From Kryptolebias marmoratus (Eukaryota > Chordata > Actinopteri > Cyprinodontiformes > Rivulidae), in the NCBI RefSeq assembly GCF_001649575.2, contig NC_051448.1:14984411-15048410 (forward strand): a DNA stretch of 64,000 nucleotides. The letters run 5' to 3'. Position 1 is the first letter of the stretch, and each line of letters starts with the position of its first letter. The notes under the pieces were generated by a model, which was given only the letters and a program-made list of their open reading frames with translations, was not told the DNA's origin and made no database searches. The position numbers and the translations under genes are program-made. Positions 13,075 to 24,740 of this stretch are shown one piece after another.

Positions 13075-13235
13075 AAGAAGATGAAGTTACTAAAGCTAAA
13101 AAATACAACAGAAAGTAGCAAAATGCTAGCTTAATAGCTAAAAGCTAACTGTAGAAAAAAGGCAAGCTAAAAACAGCAAAAGGCTACTTAAAGTAGCAAA
13201 AAACTAGCTAGCAGCTAAAAGTAGCAGACAAAAAC
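13075..13235. repeat. Low-complexity AGCTAAAA / GTAGCAAAA repeat
   Basis: Irregularly repeated short words (AGCTAAAA, GTAGCAAAA, TGCTAGCT, GCTAACT) fill this stretch, for example GTAGCAAAATGCTAGCTTAA and AACTAGCTAGCAGCTAAAAG. It looks like a degenerate minisatellite; there is no coding frame. Confidence 0.6.
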
Positions 13236-14259
13236 GGTGATAGTATACGCAGAAGCAGGTTTTAAAGAGAATAATGTTCTTGAAGGAATTAAAAAGATCC
13301 TAATGCATTTCTATGTATTTCTATTGCAAATAAATTTATGTATTTAAAATAAATCTAGAAGTTACAAAAACCAAAAGTCATAATCTCTATCTGCTAAAGG
13401 AGCTGGACATGTTGATATATGAATGGCCAAAAAAGCATAAAGTACTACCTGATTTCAAATCAAATATCAGCTACCCAGATATCAAAATGTGTTCTTGTAT
13501 TAATCTTGACAGTAATTTGCACAGTGATATTTCCAACATTTGTGTTGTTTCTGATTGGTTTGATAACACAAATTACACCAGATTCACCTTTATTTCTCGG
13601 AAGAACTCAGCTCATTTACATTAAAAATTATGATCCGACTATTTAATCGATAGGCAGGACTGTTAGTGTATCTACACACTTGCCCTTTGGATGTCAAAGC
13701 AAAAGAGCATATTGATTTTTATATTTCGATCGCAGAGGTGAAGCCTTTTAAATGAGCACGTTTCAGGCACATAGCCTACCGTTTTTTATGGAAAGGAGGC
13801 GGACAACTCTGTACTCATCATCTCTATCTTTCCACTTAATTAGATTTTTTTTTTTCTTTTTTGTTTGAAAAGTGAGCAGAGTGAGAGTTAGAAAAGGGTG
13901 GGCAGAGAGAGGAGAGAGGGAGATCAAAAGCTCTGCATGGCTGTGGTTGGAGAGGCAGGATCTCCTTTGAAACACAGTCATTATGATACTCACGCAGATC
14001 CCCTGGCACAGAGTGTCTCTGTGGCATCTCTTCAGACTTTGGGTTATGTCTGCTTTTTTTTTTTTTTCCTCCCCTCCGGTCGTCTTCGGGGGCCTGGGGG
14101 GGGAGGGAGGTGCACACACTCACTCTGACTTGCTAAGAAAACTGCAGAGGTTATGTGGAGTGGCAGCCCTTTCTAGAGGCTGAAAATAAAAAAAATAAAA
14201 AAACTTGCATGTGAAAGCAGACTTTCAATGCAATCCAGCAATTAGACTTCATATTTTAA

Positions 14260-14433
14260 ACTAGAAGCACTTGGAGAGCGCAAACCTCTGCCAAGGCCGT
14301 GGCGTCATTAAAGAAATAGTCTGATCCAAATCCTGTTCACTACCAAATTTGAAATGTTTTTTTAGTTTTTAATCTTACAAACAAACAAGAAAACAAACCA
14401 ACAATACTGAAAACATAGCCTTGATGGAAGTAA
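14260..14433 (+). repeat. Interspersed repeat family C (CCTCCGCCAAGG type)
   Basis: It begins CTAGAAGCACTTGGAGAGCG, AAACCTCTGCCAAGGC and ends AACATAGCCTTGATGGAAGT. The end is an imperfect inverted copy of the CCTCTGCCAAGG start. A second copy is at 44911-45122. I recall this as a very common short fish repeat; inverted ends suggest a non-autonomous DNA element, but the class is inferred. Confidence 0.65.
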
Positions 14434-14519
14434 AATGTATATTATCTTTTACCACTATGAAGAGCAATCATGTAATTACCAATGTCTGTTTGCACGGGCA
14501 TGTGTTTATATGTTGTCTC

Positions 14520-14863
14520 TTTTAGAAATATCATTTGAACCACTGGACAGCTTTAAACAAAACTCTTATCAATGGATAATTTGGTGTGGCTATAGGTGAC
14601 TTTTAGCAAAATATCGCACAAACCACTAGACTAATTTTAACGAAACGCTTTTAAGACTTACATCCAGTAATAAACAGATGTAAAAACATAACTGAAAGCC
14701 TTCAGGACTTTCTACAAATCAACATGACCACCACAGCTAACTGACATCAGCCAACACAGAAATGGTTACAGCGGTAAGTTATTCTCTTCTCATTATAAGA
14801 TGATCTTAGTTTAAAACTTTTGCACAAAAGGCAGTGGGTGATATGCATTCCATCAAGGAATGC
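14520..14863 (+). repeat. Repeat family A, plus-oriented copy with duplicated 5' body
   Basis: Two successive versions of the opening body block are seen (AAATATCATTTGAACCACTG at about 14526 and AAAATATCGCACAAACCACT at about 14610), followed by GACCACCACAGCTAACTGAC, GATGATCTTAGTTTAAAACT and the palindromic end GCATTCCATCAAGGAATGC (14845-14863). Confidence 0.65.
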
Positions 14864-17800
14864 TAAGCTGTACTTTAAAAATAGGTATAATCCTCAAAAT
14901 CTTTTCTTTCTTTGCCTGAAAGTTTCACATCTTATAACTGAATTACATTTTTAATTTATTTTTCTCTCCAAGGTTATAGAGCATTCACAGTATGTGGATG
15001 AAACATTTTAGTTCTGTGAATACATTTATTGCACAGGTTATGCTAGCCTTGATTTTGCTAAATGTTATCTGTAAATAATTTCTTTCGCGGCTCCACAAAG
15101 CTGGACTTTTATGAAACAGAAGTTTTAAGAATATTACTTATTTTTATAAACTAAAAGCAGTGAATTATCATCTTAGACTTTCAAACAAGTCTATACTGGA
15201 GTCTCACTCTCTCTCAACAAGTTAAAATCACCAATCCAGCCTAAACTGCATGTTATTGGACCAAGGAAAAGGGTGAAATAATCATAGAAACCACATGCAT
15301 CGCACACATTAGGGAAAAAAGGGCTGTGTGTAATGAGCTATTTAGTTCAGTCAACAAGGCAATGATTCTCTAAGCAATTACAAAGTATTCCACTTACTAA
15401 CCTTGGTTATTCTGAAAAATAATCTTTGCTTTTGGCTTTTTGACCCTTTGTTTTTAAATCTGACAATGTTAAAAAAATTCACTCATGAGCCGTAGACAGA
15501 AATAAGGTTATTAAGAGTCCAACCGATTAATTGAGCAGAAAAGATTTAATTTTGTTTTTCCTTTAAGCACAATAAAAAGATATTTAGCAGCTCCTAACAT
15601 GACCTTATGTGTAAATAAAGACTTTTATCATCAAATGTATGCAACGACAAGCTTATTTAAGCAACGTGATTGCACGTAAAACAATGAGTGTGTGCGCCAA
15701 AGTAATATTGCAACATGGAAATCAAATTCTGTAAGAAATATTAGGTGTGAATGAAAAGAAAGTGAATGTAGGAATGAACAAAATGAGTGGCTGTATCTTT
15801 CAAGGCAGGGTTTATTCCACCTTCAGGACTCAGTCGAGGAAGGGAGGGGAGTTGTACTTTTAACTGCCTGGAAAGATGCTGTTTTGAGGTCTGTTAGTTT
15901 TTGTTTTTATTAGTCTGCATTATATCCCAAAACAAAGCTGATTTATCCCCAGAAATATTGTTTGAATCTATGATGTTTGACATCTGGAACTAAAAATAAC
16001 AACCTTGATGCTGTTCAGTCACACCTATCACAGCCTCTTTAACTCAAGGACCCTTTATATGTCATATGAGAAAAGGTCACTTTCAAAAATAAAACTTCAC
16101 AGTCGTGGAATTTCTGCGCAGACCTTGCTACTAAATGTAATTAAAAACAAAACCCTTAAGTAAATGAAAAATAAAAAGCTTGATTAAGATCATTTAAGTA
16201 GATGGTTTAGATTTTTTTTAAATTAATGAAGGGGTCTCAAAAAAAATTAAACTGTCTTATAAACGTTTACATCACAGGCAATTTTTGTATTACATAGTTG
16301 ATCTGGCAGAAATGTTATGATATTTCTGCTGGAAGTGATACAGCTAGCTGCTGTTGCCACAATTTAGGCTTGCAAAGAACAATATTATTTTATGTAAATT
16401 ACTAAGTAATGTGAAACTGATGGACACCTGACTGCCAAGATTACAGTATCAGTGAAATGTTTTTCAGGGTGTGTGTGTGTGTTTTATTTATTCTGTTCAT
16501 GCAGTGTTTTAAACCATACTGATCATCATACCACAGAGGACCAAAACAGTATTAGTTTGGTATTTGCAGAATTTTAAAACAGATTTATTCATTACTACAG
16601 TCCAGACTTGAGTCTCTTCTTCGAACCACTAGTTCCTGAGAACATGCATAGATTGAATGATGGTTCCAAATGTACCACTGTGTAATTCTTCATGTCTATC
16701 AATATGCATACTCCCTAAATTACTCAGACACCCCCATAGGCCATCCCACTGATGGGAGTTTCTGGACTGTTTCCAATCAGGCAGCAGTTTCCTAGCAGAG
16801 GGCTTTCTTAGTCAGCTTCTCCCACCTACTCAAACTGGATGAAAAACAGAGGACTTTTAATAAACAGTCTTTATTCATACAGTCTCCTACACACTAAAAC
16901 ACACTAAAACACACTCATACACCCGTGGTTGCAACACTTGTCTAGCTTTCCATTTAATTGTCTGCCAAGAAAATATTGTTTTTCTTTTTTGAAAAAAATC
17001 TGACCCTTTGTGGGTTTGACATTTCAAGATGTTAGTAAGGGCTGTGTCAGAAAGACTGGGATGGTTGACACCAAATAAGAGCAAGGGCCAATTATTTCAA
17101 ACTCTCATAGGTGTGTTGTGTAAATGTGACTAGAAGAATTTGTGGAACTTTGAGGAATAATAGAGAGCATGTTCCCATTCAACAGTAACTATTCTATTTA
17201 CCCGATCCATCACGTCCCCCGTGTTTGTTCAACAAGAGGGAATATTGATAGCCAGTTGTCGATAGCATTCCAAATCTTAACAAAAATACAGGATTGTTGT
17301 TACAGACCAGTTACCAGGTCAACAAGAATGGATTCAAAGTGTAAAAGCATCAATATGAAAGTTTTGACAAAATATAATACATCTCTGCAGTGATGTAGCA
17401 TCAGGGACAGCAGCCCAGCTTGCTGATTGAAAAATAAAGAAATTGAAAAATGATTAAAAAAGAAATCTGCTACAAAAATCATTTCAAATCTAAATTGAAA
17501 CATGTAATTGCACATGCCTGTAACAGGTGACAACCTTATAATTAAGTGGCTGATAGACAGAATAAGGTTATTTTTTGCAAAAAAAAGAGTTCCCTTCCAT
17601 TGTGACTTGGCAAGTCAGCGGGAGTGCGCTAAATTTACACTAGATCCGCCCGAGACAAACACATTTTCGCAGTATAAATGCCATTTACATAGCTTTTTTT
17701 CCTAGACTCCATATGCATCTATGTCTCTATAGGCTTGTGCCAAACAAAAAAGAATGCATTTGAAAGTGTCAAGAAAATGTGCCACAACATTGGCTGATGT

Positions 17801-17997
17801 ACACCATAGGAGACAACACTTGGCATTTCACCACCTTGAACTGTTTAACAACAAGGTGAAAAGTTTTTCAGGGGATCAAATAGGCTCGCAAGGTTTTGGT
17901 CATGCCCACATTTTGTTTTTGCAGCTACTGTATAAATCAACTAATTTATGAACCTTCAAGTAAATTTCTATTTTTTTTTAAATTAAAATTAAACATC

Positions 17998-18960
17998 CTT
18001 CCATCTTCTACCACTTATCCATGATCAGGTCGTGAGAGCAACAGGTCCAGGAGGGAGACCCAGACATTTCTCATCCCTGTCCCCAGTGACACTCTCCAGC
18101 TCCTCCTCGGGGATCCCAAGGCGTTCCCAGTCCAGAAAGGATATATAATCTCCCCAGTGAGTTCTGAGTCTGCCCCAGGGATGTGGCTGGAAAACCTTCA
18201 AAGTGAGGGTCCAGGAGGCGTCCTAATCAGATGCCTGAACCACCTTTGCTGACTCCTTTCAATTCATAGGATTGAGACATCACTAATCACTACTAGTGTC
18301 CACCAACAGGTCCTTTGGTTGCCATTGCAACAGGCACCAATGACCTTTAGGCCACAGCTACTGAAATCCACATCTACAATAGAAGCCCTGAACATAGCTC
18401 ATTCGGATTCCATATCTCTGACCTTCGCATGAACATGTCAAAAACTCTTTTGGAAGTATGAGTTGAAGATCTTTTGGACTGGGTACTGCCAGGCATTCTT
18501 AGTTCACCCTCACTACTTGTTTGTGTTTACCAAGTCTGTCTGGCAGCCTCCCCTGCTGCTGGATCTAACCCACCACCAGGTGATCATCAGTTGACAGTTT
18601 TGCCCTTCTCTTTACTGTTTTCAAGACAAAGGGCTGTAGGTCTAACGATATAATGACAAATTCAGTCATCCACCTTTGGTCTAAGGTGGCTTGGTATTAA
18701 GTACACTTATGGACATTGAAGTCACCTAGGAAAAGGCACCCCTTCCAGGACACCATCCAGAGGGTTTAAGAAGGCCATGTAATCTGAACTGATGTTGGGT
18801 GCATAAGCACAATCAACAGTCGGAACCTTTAGTCCAACTATAAATCCATTGTGCGTCATCTTTTCAAATCATTTCCTGTTGTGATATGGTCCCTGCAGGA
18901 CGGCTAAAAAACTACTGCCCCTGCTTCAGATTCTCCATAACCATTTTGCAGAAATGAACA
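17998..18960 (-). mobile_element. Rex3-like (RTE) LINE fragment, antisense, internally deleted
   Basis: On the minus strand the segment 17998-18263 matches the 3' end of the Rex3 family as I remember it: landmarks on the plus strand are CCATCTTCTACCACTTATCC, CTCGGGGATCCCAAGGCGTT and GGAGGCGTCCTAATCAGATG. From about 18293 it matches the linker and endonuclease region: CCACAGCTACTG, GAACATAGCTCATTCGGA, CCACCAGGTGATCATCAGTT, TACACTTATGGACA and GGTGCATAAGCACAATCAAC. The reverse-transcriptase segment that should lie between them is missing. All frames are broken by stops and shifts. Related fragments occur at 48735-49025 and 63803-64000. The exact family name is from memory and should be treated as probable. 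Confidence 0.75.
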
Positions 18961-21900
18961 TGAGCCCAACACCATGGATACACTGCCACCGCTGACACCA
19001 TGGTACACATGGGAAGCCAATATAATGTCAACACGATCATGCTATGTCAGTTTTGTGCATGCTCAAAACAATTCAGCCTCTATCACATGCTATGACACCT
19101 AATGGAGAACCTGCTGGGTTCCTAATGAAAACCTTACCAACACCCTGCCAAGACAATGTACATTGTGGCTGATTTTTTACATTATAGTGGGGTCATCATC
19201 CAATGTGACGGGGACCACAGAATTGGGCTCATGCCTGGGCTATTACCCCATCGCACCATCAGCATTGTGTAGCTTCATCCAGACACAGTCTAAAAGAGTC
19301 ATGCCAGGGTGGAGCTCTGGGCATGGTGAGATCATGGAATCATGTAGCAGGAGTCTGATGGAATGTACTGCTGATATATAGTGTGGGATGAGCGCATAGA
19401 AGAGATTTTCTGAAATGTGGAAAATAGCAGGAAAATTTTTTTGGAGTGCAGCATCATAATGACTGCCTTCCCACTGTAGGAGGGCCATGAGCCAGGCACG
19501 TTTTCACTGGATGTGTAGGTCATAGAGAACTTAGCATAGTCTTAATCCAGTGTAAAAGGGGCCTAAGAGAGATATGTTTGACTAAGCAAAGGCAGTTTCA
19601 ACAAGAATTCAAATGTGAAGCAAACAGAAAACAAGTGAGAAGCAAAACATAGGGGAAAACTTAAAAATACAATATTTCAAACAATAAAAACCAGGTAAGT
19701 TAACAAAAACCATTCAAAACATGAAAAGAAGTGAGTGATTAAAAATATAAATTAGGAAAGAAAGAAACAAAAAACAGAGGGATAAATTTTTCGTCTAAAA
19801 GAATGAAAGTTTAAAACTAAAACCATAAACCTCAACATCATCTGTATTTCTTATTTACCATCTCTGAGTCTGCATTAGAAAACCAAATATATACAGCTTT
19901 GTGTGCTCATGCTTTCATGGTCACTCTTCTCCCGATTTATTCATTGTCTTTGATGCAATGAACAGACATCAAAGCGTCTCCGATGATGAAGCCATCTGCC
20001 CCGTCTCCTCTGCCCTGGCGTCCGTCCATTATGTCCACACTACTTTGCTTGAGTATCAGGCTCCAGTCGCCATGCAACACCACATTGCACACACTTTTTT
20101 TTTGTTTTGTTTCAATTACTGGCCCACCAGATTTAACTCAAAGCTCCATGGATCAGCAAGTACAAATAAGATGACCTCAAACTCTTGGACATTTCACTTT
20201 AAAAGACCAGTTGGAGTATCTGATCTGTTTTGGATGCTCCCATGACAGTTCACCTACAGTGTCGGTGTCTCCAGCAGATGGTACCTTCATCAATAAAATG
20301 TACTCTTCTATTTTTGTCCTTGCCTGCCATACGCACTCAAAAAAAAGGGAACATCTCTGAGTTTTTGTTGAAACAATCTGCCTCCATCTTGATTCTGATT
20401 CAGTCATCAAAGCCTTTTACTGTTTGCCAGTTTGATTTGATCATCCCATTTTTATTTAGAGCCAGTATTTTCTAGCACAGACCTAGAGAGAATGTGCGCT
20501 CACAGTTTGGGATCTGAACCTCTTGTTGCTTCTTTTGATCACTCGATTGTTATGCTCTGCCACACTCGCCTGCACCACAGTGAAGCACGGACCACCATTA
20601 GCGCCTAAAATGAAAAGATGGCAAGCAATTAGAAACCAGTCCATAGTTGGAAAGAGGGAAACGTCACAGCAGGAATTGTGGGAGATTCACCAAAGAGGCG
20701 TGCTCCAGCATATGATTCCCCACATAACAACAGACACTGCATGCATTTTAATTAGCGCTTCCAGTGACATTGCAGCGTGTGTGGTCTCACACGCTGCTGG
20801 GAATTTCAGTTGGATACTAATCTACACAAGATTTCTGTTTTCTGTGTAAGCAAATGTTGATCTTTCAATTTGGATGTCTGATTTAACAAGGAATTGTTTT
20901 CGCTTTTTCTTGTTCAACCGCAGTGTGCCATATTCTTAGACATTATTCTAAAAGACTAAATGAAAATTATCTTGGTAGGTAAATGAAGAAAACTCACTCC
21001 ATTTGAGTTTTGCAGACACAAACAGGATTATTTCTACCATTTCTATAGTGGTATGTCATGGGCTGTTGTTTCTAAGTACATAATGTAATTGATCACAAGT
21101 TTTGGCTGCACTGTGTGAACTGAGCAGAAAACAGAAGCTAAAAAAAACTGCCAAGCTTTTAGTGTCTGGAGCAGCAATTATCATATTGCTCAAATCTGCT
21201 CTCAGATCAAGAGTATTTGCATTGCACTAAGAAGACTGAAGAGGGTCAAACTGTTCTCACCAGGCACACTTCAGGACTCCCCCCTTGGGTAGAGGCTCTT
21301 GGATGTTTAAAAAGAAAAAAAAGAAAAGTCAGAGGAGTGCAGGCATGAAAATAGCCTCAGGGTACAGAAAGAGCTGAAAGCTCACCAATAATGTGTCCTG
21401 CTGCCCCTGTGAACAAACAGGGACACCCTCTTTTTTGAGAATATAAAAACGTCCTTGAATCCCCACTTCTTAGCGTCACTCTAACAATGCACTTATTGAT
21501 ACAGCGTTTTCCTAAAACTCAAAGCTCCTTACACAAAAAAGCAAAGAAAATGACTGAGGTTATGTATAAGCTGGGAGAAAACTAAATTCTGCTGAGATCG
21601 CCATAAAGAAAGAAAGGAAAGAAGATGGCTTTGTTTTCAATCCAGCAAACTGTAGGAGAGTGACACAGAATTCAAAAAATAGCGCCATCTAATTTATGCT
21701 CATAACTTATTTAACTTTACTGCTTGTTTTGCTGAACTCATGATGTCCTTAACTGCTTTAATAGGGCTCCAGATTTTCCACCAGTGGGGGTTTTAACATC
21801 GATCGGTTTGCTGAGTTTGGGCTCATTTTTTATGAAGCACTTTCTCTCAGTCATTTTAAACAGGCCTACTGAAGCCCTGTCTGTGCAGTGGGTTCATTGA

Positions 21901-23629
21901 GAAGCATCTATCTTTAATGGTAATATATCCACTTAAAGAGCACATAAAGTGATTGAACAGCATCTGAGTACAGACTTTGCTTTTTTTTTAGTGAAAGAGG
22001 TTGATAAAAGGGAGAAGTAATGCCTTTGAAATACAGGGTGCCCAATTTACTTTACCAGAACAAAAACACCATGAGCAAAATGAAGAATCTGAGATTCCTC
22101 TTATCAACTGTTGCTACATGTACATTCCTCTCCTCATCATCCTTTACCCTAAGGCTTAAAATTAGAAGAGAAAAAAGCTACTATCAGGTTTTTTGGCCAC
22201 CCACTCTTTACTTTTCTCCCTCCCTATCTGATTGGAAGTTTAAACTGTCATAACCTCGGGCTGAAGCTGTTATGGGTAAAACCCCCCAGCTAGAGTAACG
22301 GAGCATCAATTTCTGTGATAGCACCCAATCCCCATCCTTGCATGTGATGATATCCCTGTCCCAGCTGATGCTATCTTTGTAAAATGGGATGTTATCAGCA
22401 TCCAAGATGATGCTATCACCATGCAGAGCGGAGATATTGGATTTTAATTCATAGCTTCCTCTGCCTAGATGAAGAAATGTGAGGCTCTGCAGCTAAAGCC
22501 AGTCCATCTGTGTCTTATTCAGAACTGAACTGAGCTTTATGCTTGATGGTCCTAGTTGTGCGCCCCCTCCCCTCATGCTCCCCCAGGCCAGAGTCGTCAC
22601 AGTACCTGCTCGTGCTGTATGCTTTAATGAGGACAGGAGAGGGAAATGATTGAGAATCAATTACAGCCTCATGTTAGAGAGTAACACTATTTCACCTTTC
22701 ATTACACCTCAACGCCACGGGCTAACTGGGTCTCATCAGTTAGCGAAAGGTACTCATGTTGAGGAGGTCAGTCTCGTGTGAAACAGAAGACAGAGGAGAG
22801 AAGTTACAGGAGGATTTTTAGCTGTCAAATCAGTGCTTGCCATGGTGTTATTTCACAAAAGAGAACTGCAACAGTTTTATTTTACACTGCATTTAAAAAT
22901 ACCAAGTTGTTATAAAACAGCTTTAACTGAATCTGCTCTGAAATATCAAACCGTCTAAAAACCACATTTTTTTAAATTTCTGTTTTTCATTGTACTGATT
23001 TTGAGATATGTTTTGTCTGAGCGCTCTTGTGCTTTTATTTAAATAACCACTTTACAATACAATTGCCCTCATAAAGCATGAATAAACAATTAACAATTGG
23101 TTATTAATAAAGATGTAAACATGTGTTAATCCTTTATTAAAAAGTTATACTGCATTAATTAGAAATGGCAATCGTAAGCCTATTTGTACTCTCTAGTCTC
23201 ACTGTTTTCCTAGATTACCTTATCAGATGAATTTTCAACACTAAACATTTGTCGAAACATCTTTTAAAACAAGTCAAGCGACAAACAATTGAATTGAAGT
23301 ACACTGGGCTCCTAGCATGGAAAGTGAAGGGGCTGTGAGACCTCCCACCCCCTTTTAATCAAGAAGCAGCAAAGAACATCATAAGCTGTGATACTAACAA
23401 AGACAGTGTTAGCTTTAGGACTGCAAAGGAGGAATACATACATAAAAATACAGCAGAAACCAAACAGCTTGTTGCTCTTGTTTACCTACAAGTTAGCTGT
23501 CTTCTTGTCTTCTTGTTGTTTTCTTGTTGCACTGCTCACCCTTTGAAACGGAAGATGTGCTGGAAATAAAGCAGGAATATATTGTCACTGCTGCTTGTTT
23601 TGTTTGTTTGTTTGTTTTTCTCCCCTCAG

Positions 23630-23804
23630 ATCCGATGGACAAAGACAGCTGGCAGCGTTTCAGATCGCTTCCAGGACTCCAGTGTGTTCAACGAGACGTT
23701 GACCATTGCAAAGATCCTGAGGAACCAGGGCGGGCGCTACTACTGCAAGGCTGAAAACGGCCTCGGTTCTCCAGCTATCAAGTCCATCAGGGTGGACGTC
23801 TACT
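23630..23804 (+). CDS. mdga2: mdga2 exon 2 of window: C-terminal half of Ig1
   Basis: The acceptor is a strong pyrimidine tract ending CCCCTCAG and the donor is the consensus GTAAGT. The exon holds 58 codons from IRWTKTAGSVSDRFQ to KSIRVDVY plus one base of the next Tyr codon (phase 0 in, phase 1 out). It completes Ig1: Trp3 is the core C-strand tryptophan, and Cys39 in GGRYYCKAENG is the F-strand cysteine within the typical D/G-x-Y-x-C motif. An N-glycosylation sequon, NET, lies at residues 21-23. The segment is nearly identical to mammalian MDGA2 apart from conservative changes in the middle (LTIAKILRNQ). Reading through the donor reaches a stop about 20 codons later, so unspliced transcripts would end just after Ig1. 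The intron before it is 11.6 kb and the one after it 24.4 kb. Confidence 0.97.
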
Positions 23805-24639
23805 GTAAGTCCGATACTCTGAAAGAGCATATAAATTGCAAAGCTGCTAGTTACACATTCAACTGAATCTCAACCAACTGCAGCTGCTCTCTGCTGTTTT
23901 AAAGTGATCTCAATGATCATCTTTTCACCAATTTTTGTTTTGTTTTGTTTTTTCTTGCGTTTCATGGAGTTTGCTTAAACTCTTTGGTGAGACAGAATTA
24001 CTGTGGTTAACTACTTTGAGACATGACTATCAGAATCTGTATCTGTGGTATTTTGCTAACTACTACACAAATCCTACAATCCTTACACACATGTGCCAAG
24101 AAGATGGGGAGATCTGTTCATCTCAGCAGCCACTGAGCATGATGGTGCTTTGAGTAAAACACTCAATATTTTCTAAAATAAAATATTATCTTTTTACCAA
24201 GTTTTGACCACAACTGTTAGCAAAAATATTATAGAGTCATTGGATGGTCTGCTTTTTGTGTTGGTGGTTTATATTTGTGAGTATGATGCAAACATAAACA
24301 GATGTTAGGCAGTAAATGGGCTGAAGTCACTCAAAAATATTATTAAAAATGGCGGCATTTCTTTGTTCAACGGTAAAGTGCATTCATGGAATTTAAAACA
24401 GACACATTAAAAAAGACAAACGTTTTGTCCAAAAGACCTCTTGTATGTACACAGGAAGTCCTACTGTCTTAAAACAACTCTGTTTAGAAAAAATATATAG
24501 TGGTTTATATAAATGCTGATATATTAATCAGTTTTGTATTATATAGTAATTACAGCTAACTGCTGTGTTTTGTTCTTGCAAAAAACATGGAATTCTATCT
24601 TAATATTTGTTTAATGCAAAACTGACAATGGCATAAACG

Positions 24640-24740
24640 TTTATAATGTGGCAGCAATCCACTTTGATCTTGCATTTGGACACGCCGTTAACTTCTCATT
24701 CTGGTCAAACTAAATCTTTATTTTGTTCAGATTCAGGCAA
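24640..24740 (+). repeat. Repeat family B, short partial copy
   Basis: TAATGTGGCAGCAATCCACT and a following TTAACTTCTCATTCTGGTCA block match the start of family B (ATATGGCAGCAATCCATTTT ... TAGTCAGATTTAAACTC). The copy is lost after about 100 bp. Confidence 0.45.

Larger units (their letters stand above)
12017..23629 (+). other. mdga2 intron between Ig1 exons (11.6 kb)
   Basis: GT-AG intron (GTAAGG ... CCCCTCAG), phase 0. It holds family A copies (12543-12760, 14520-14863), a low-complexity AGCTAAAA/GTAGCAAAA stretch (13075-13235), a CCTCCGCCAAGG-type repeat (14260-14433) and an antisense, internally deleted Rex3-like LINE (17998-18960). The segments 14900-17900 and 19600-23500 show no feature I can name. 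Open frames in 19.1-20.9 kb are short and have no recognisable domain. Confidence 0.9.

Noticed and set aside
13763..14183. Overlapping frames of 66-118 residues on both strands
   Set aside because: Low-complexity Lys/Phe/Pro translations of T-, C- and G-rich runs; no domain and no splice context.
19901..20849. Cluster of 63-114-residue frames
   Set aside because: Locally higher GC makes open frames longer, but no family motif is visible and frames overlap on both strands.
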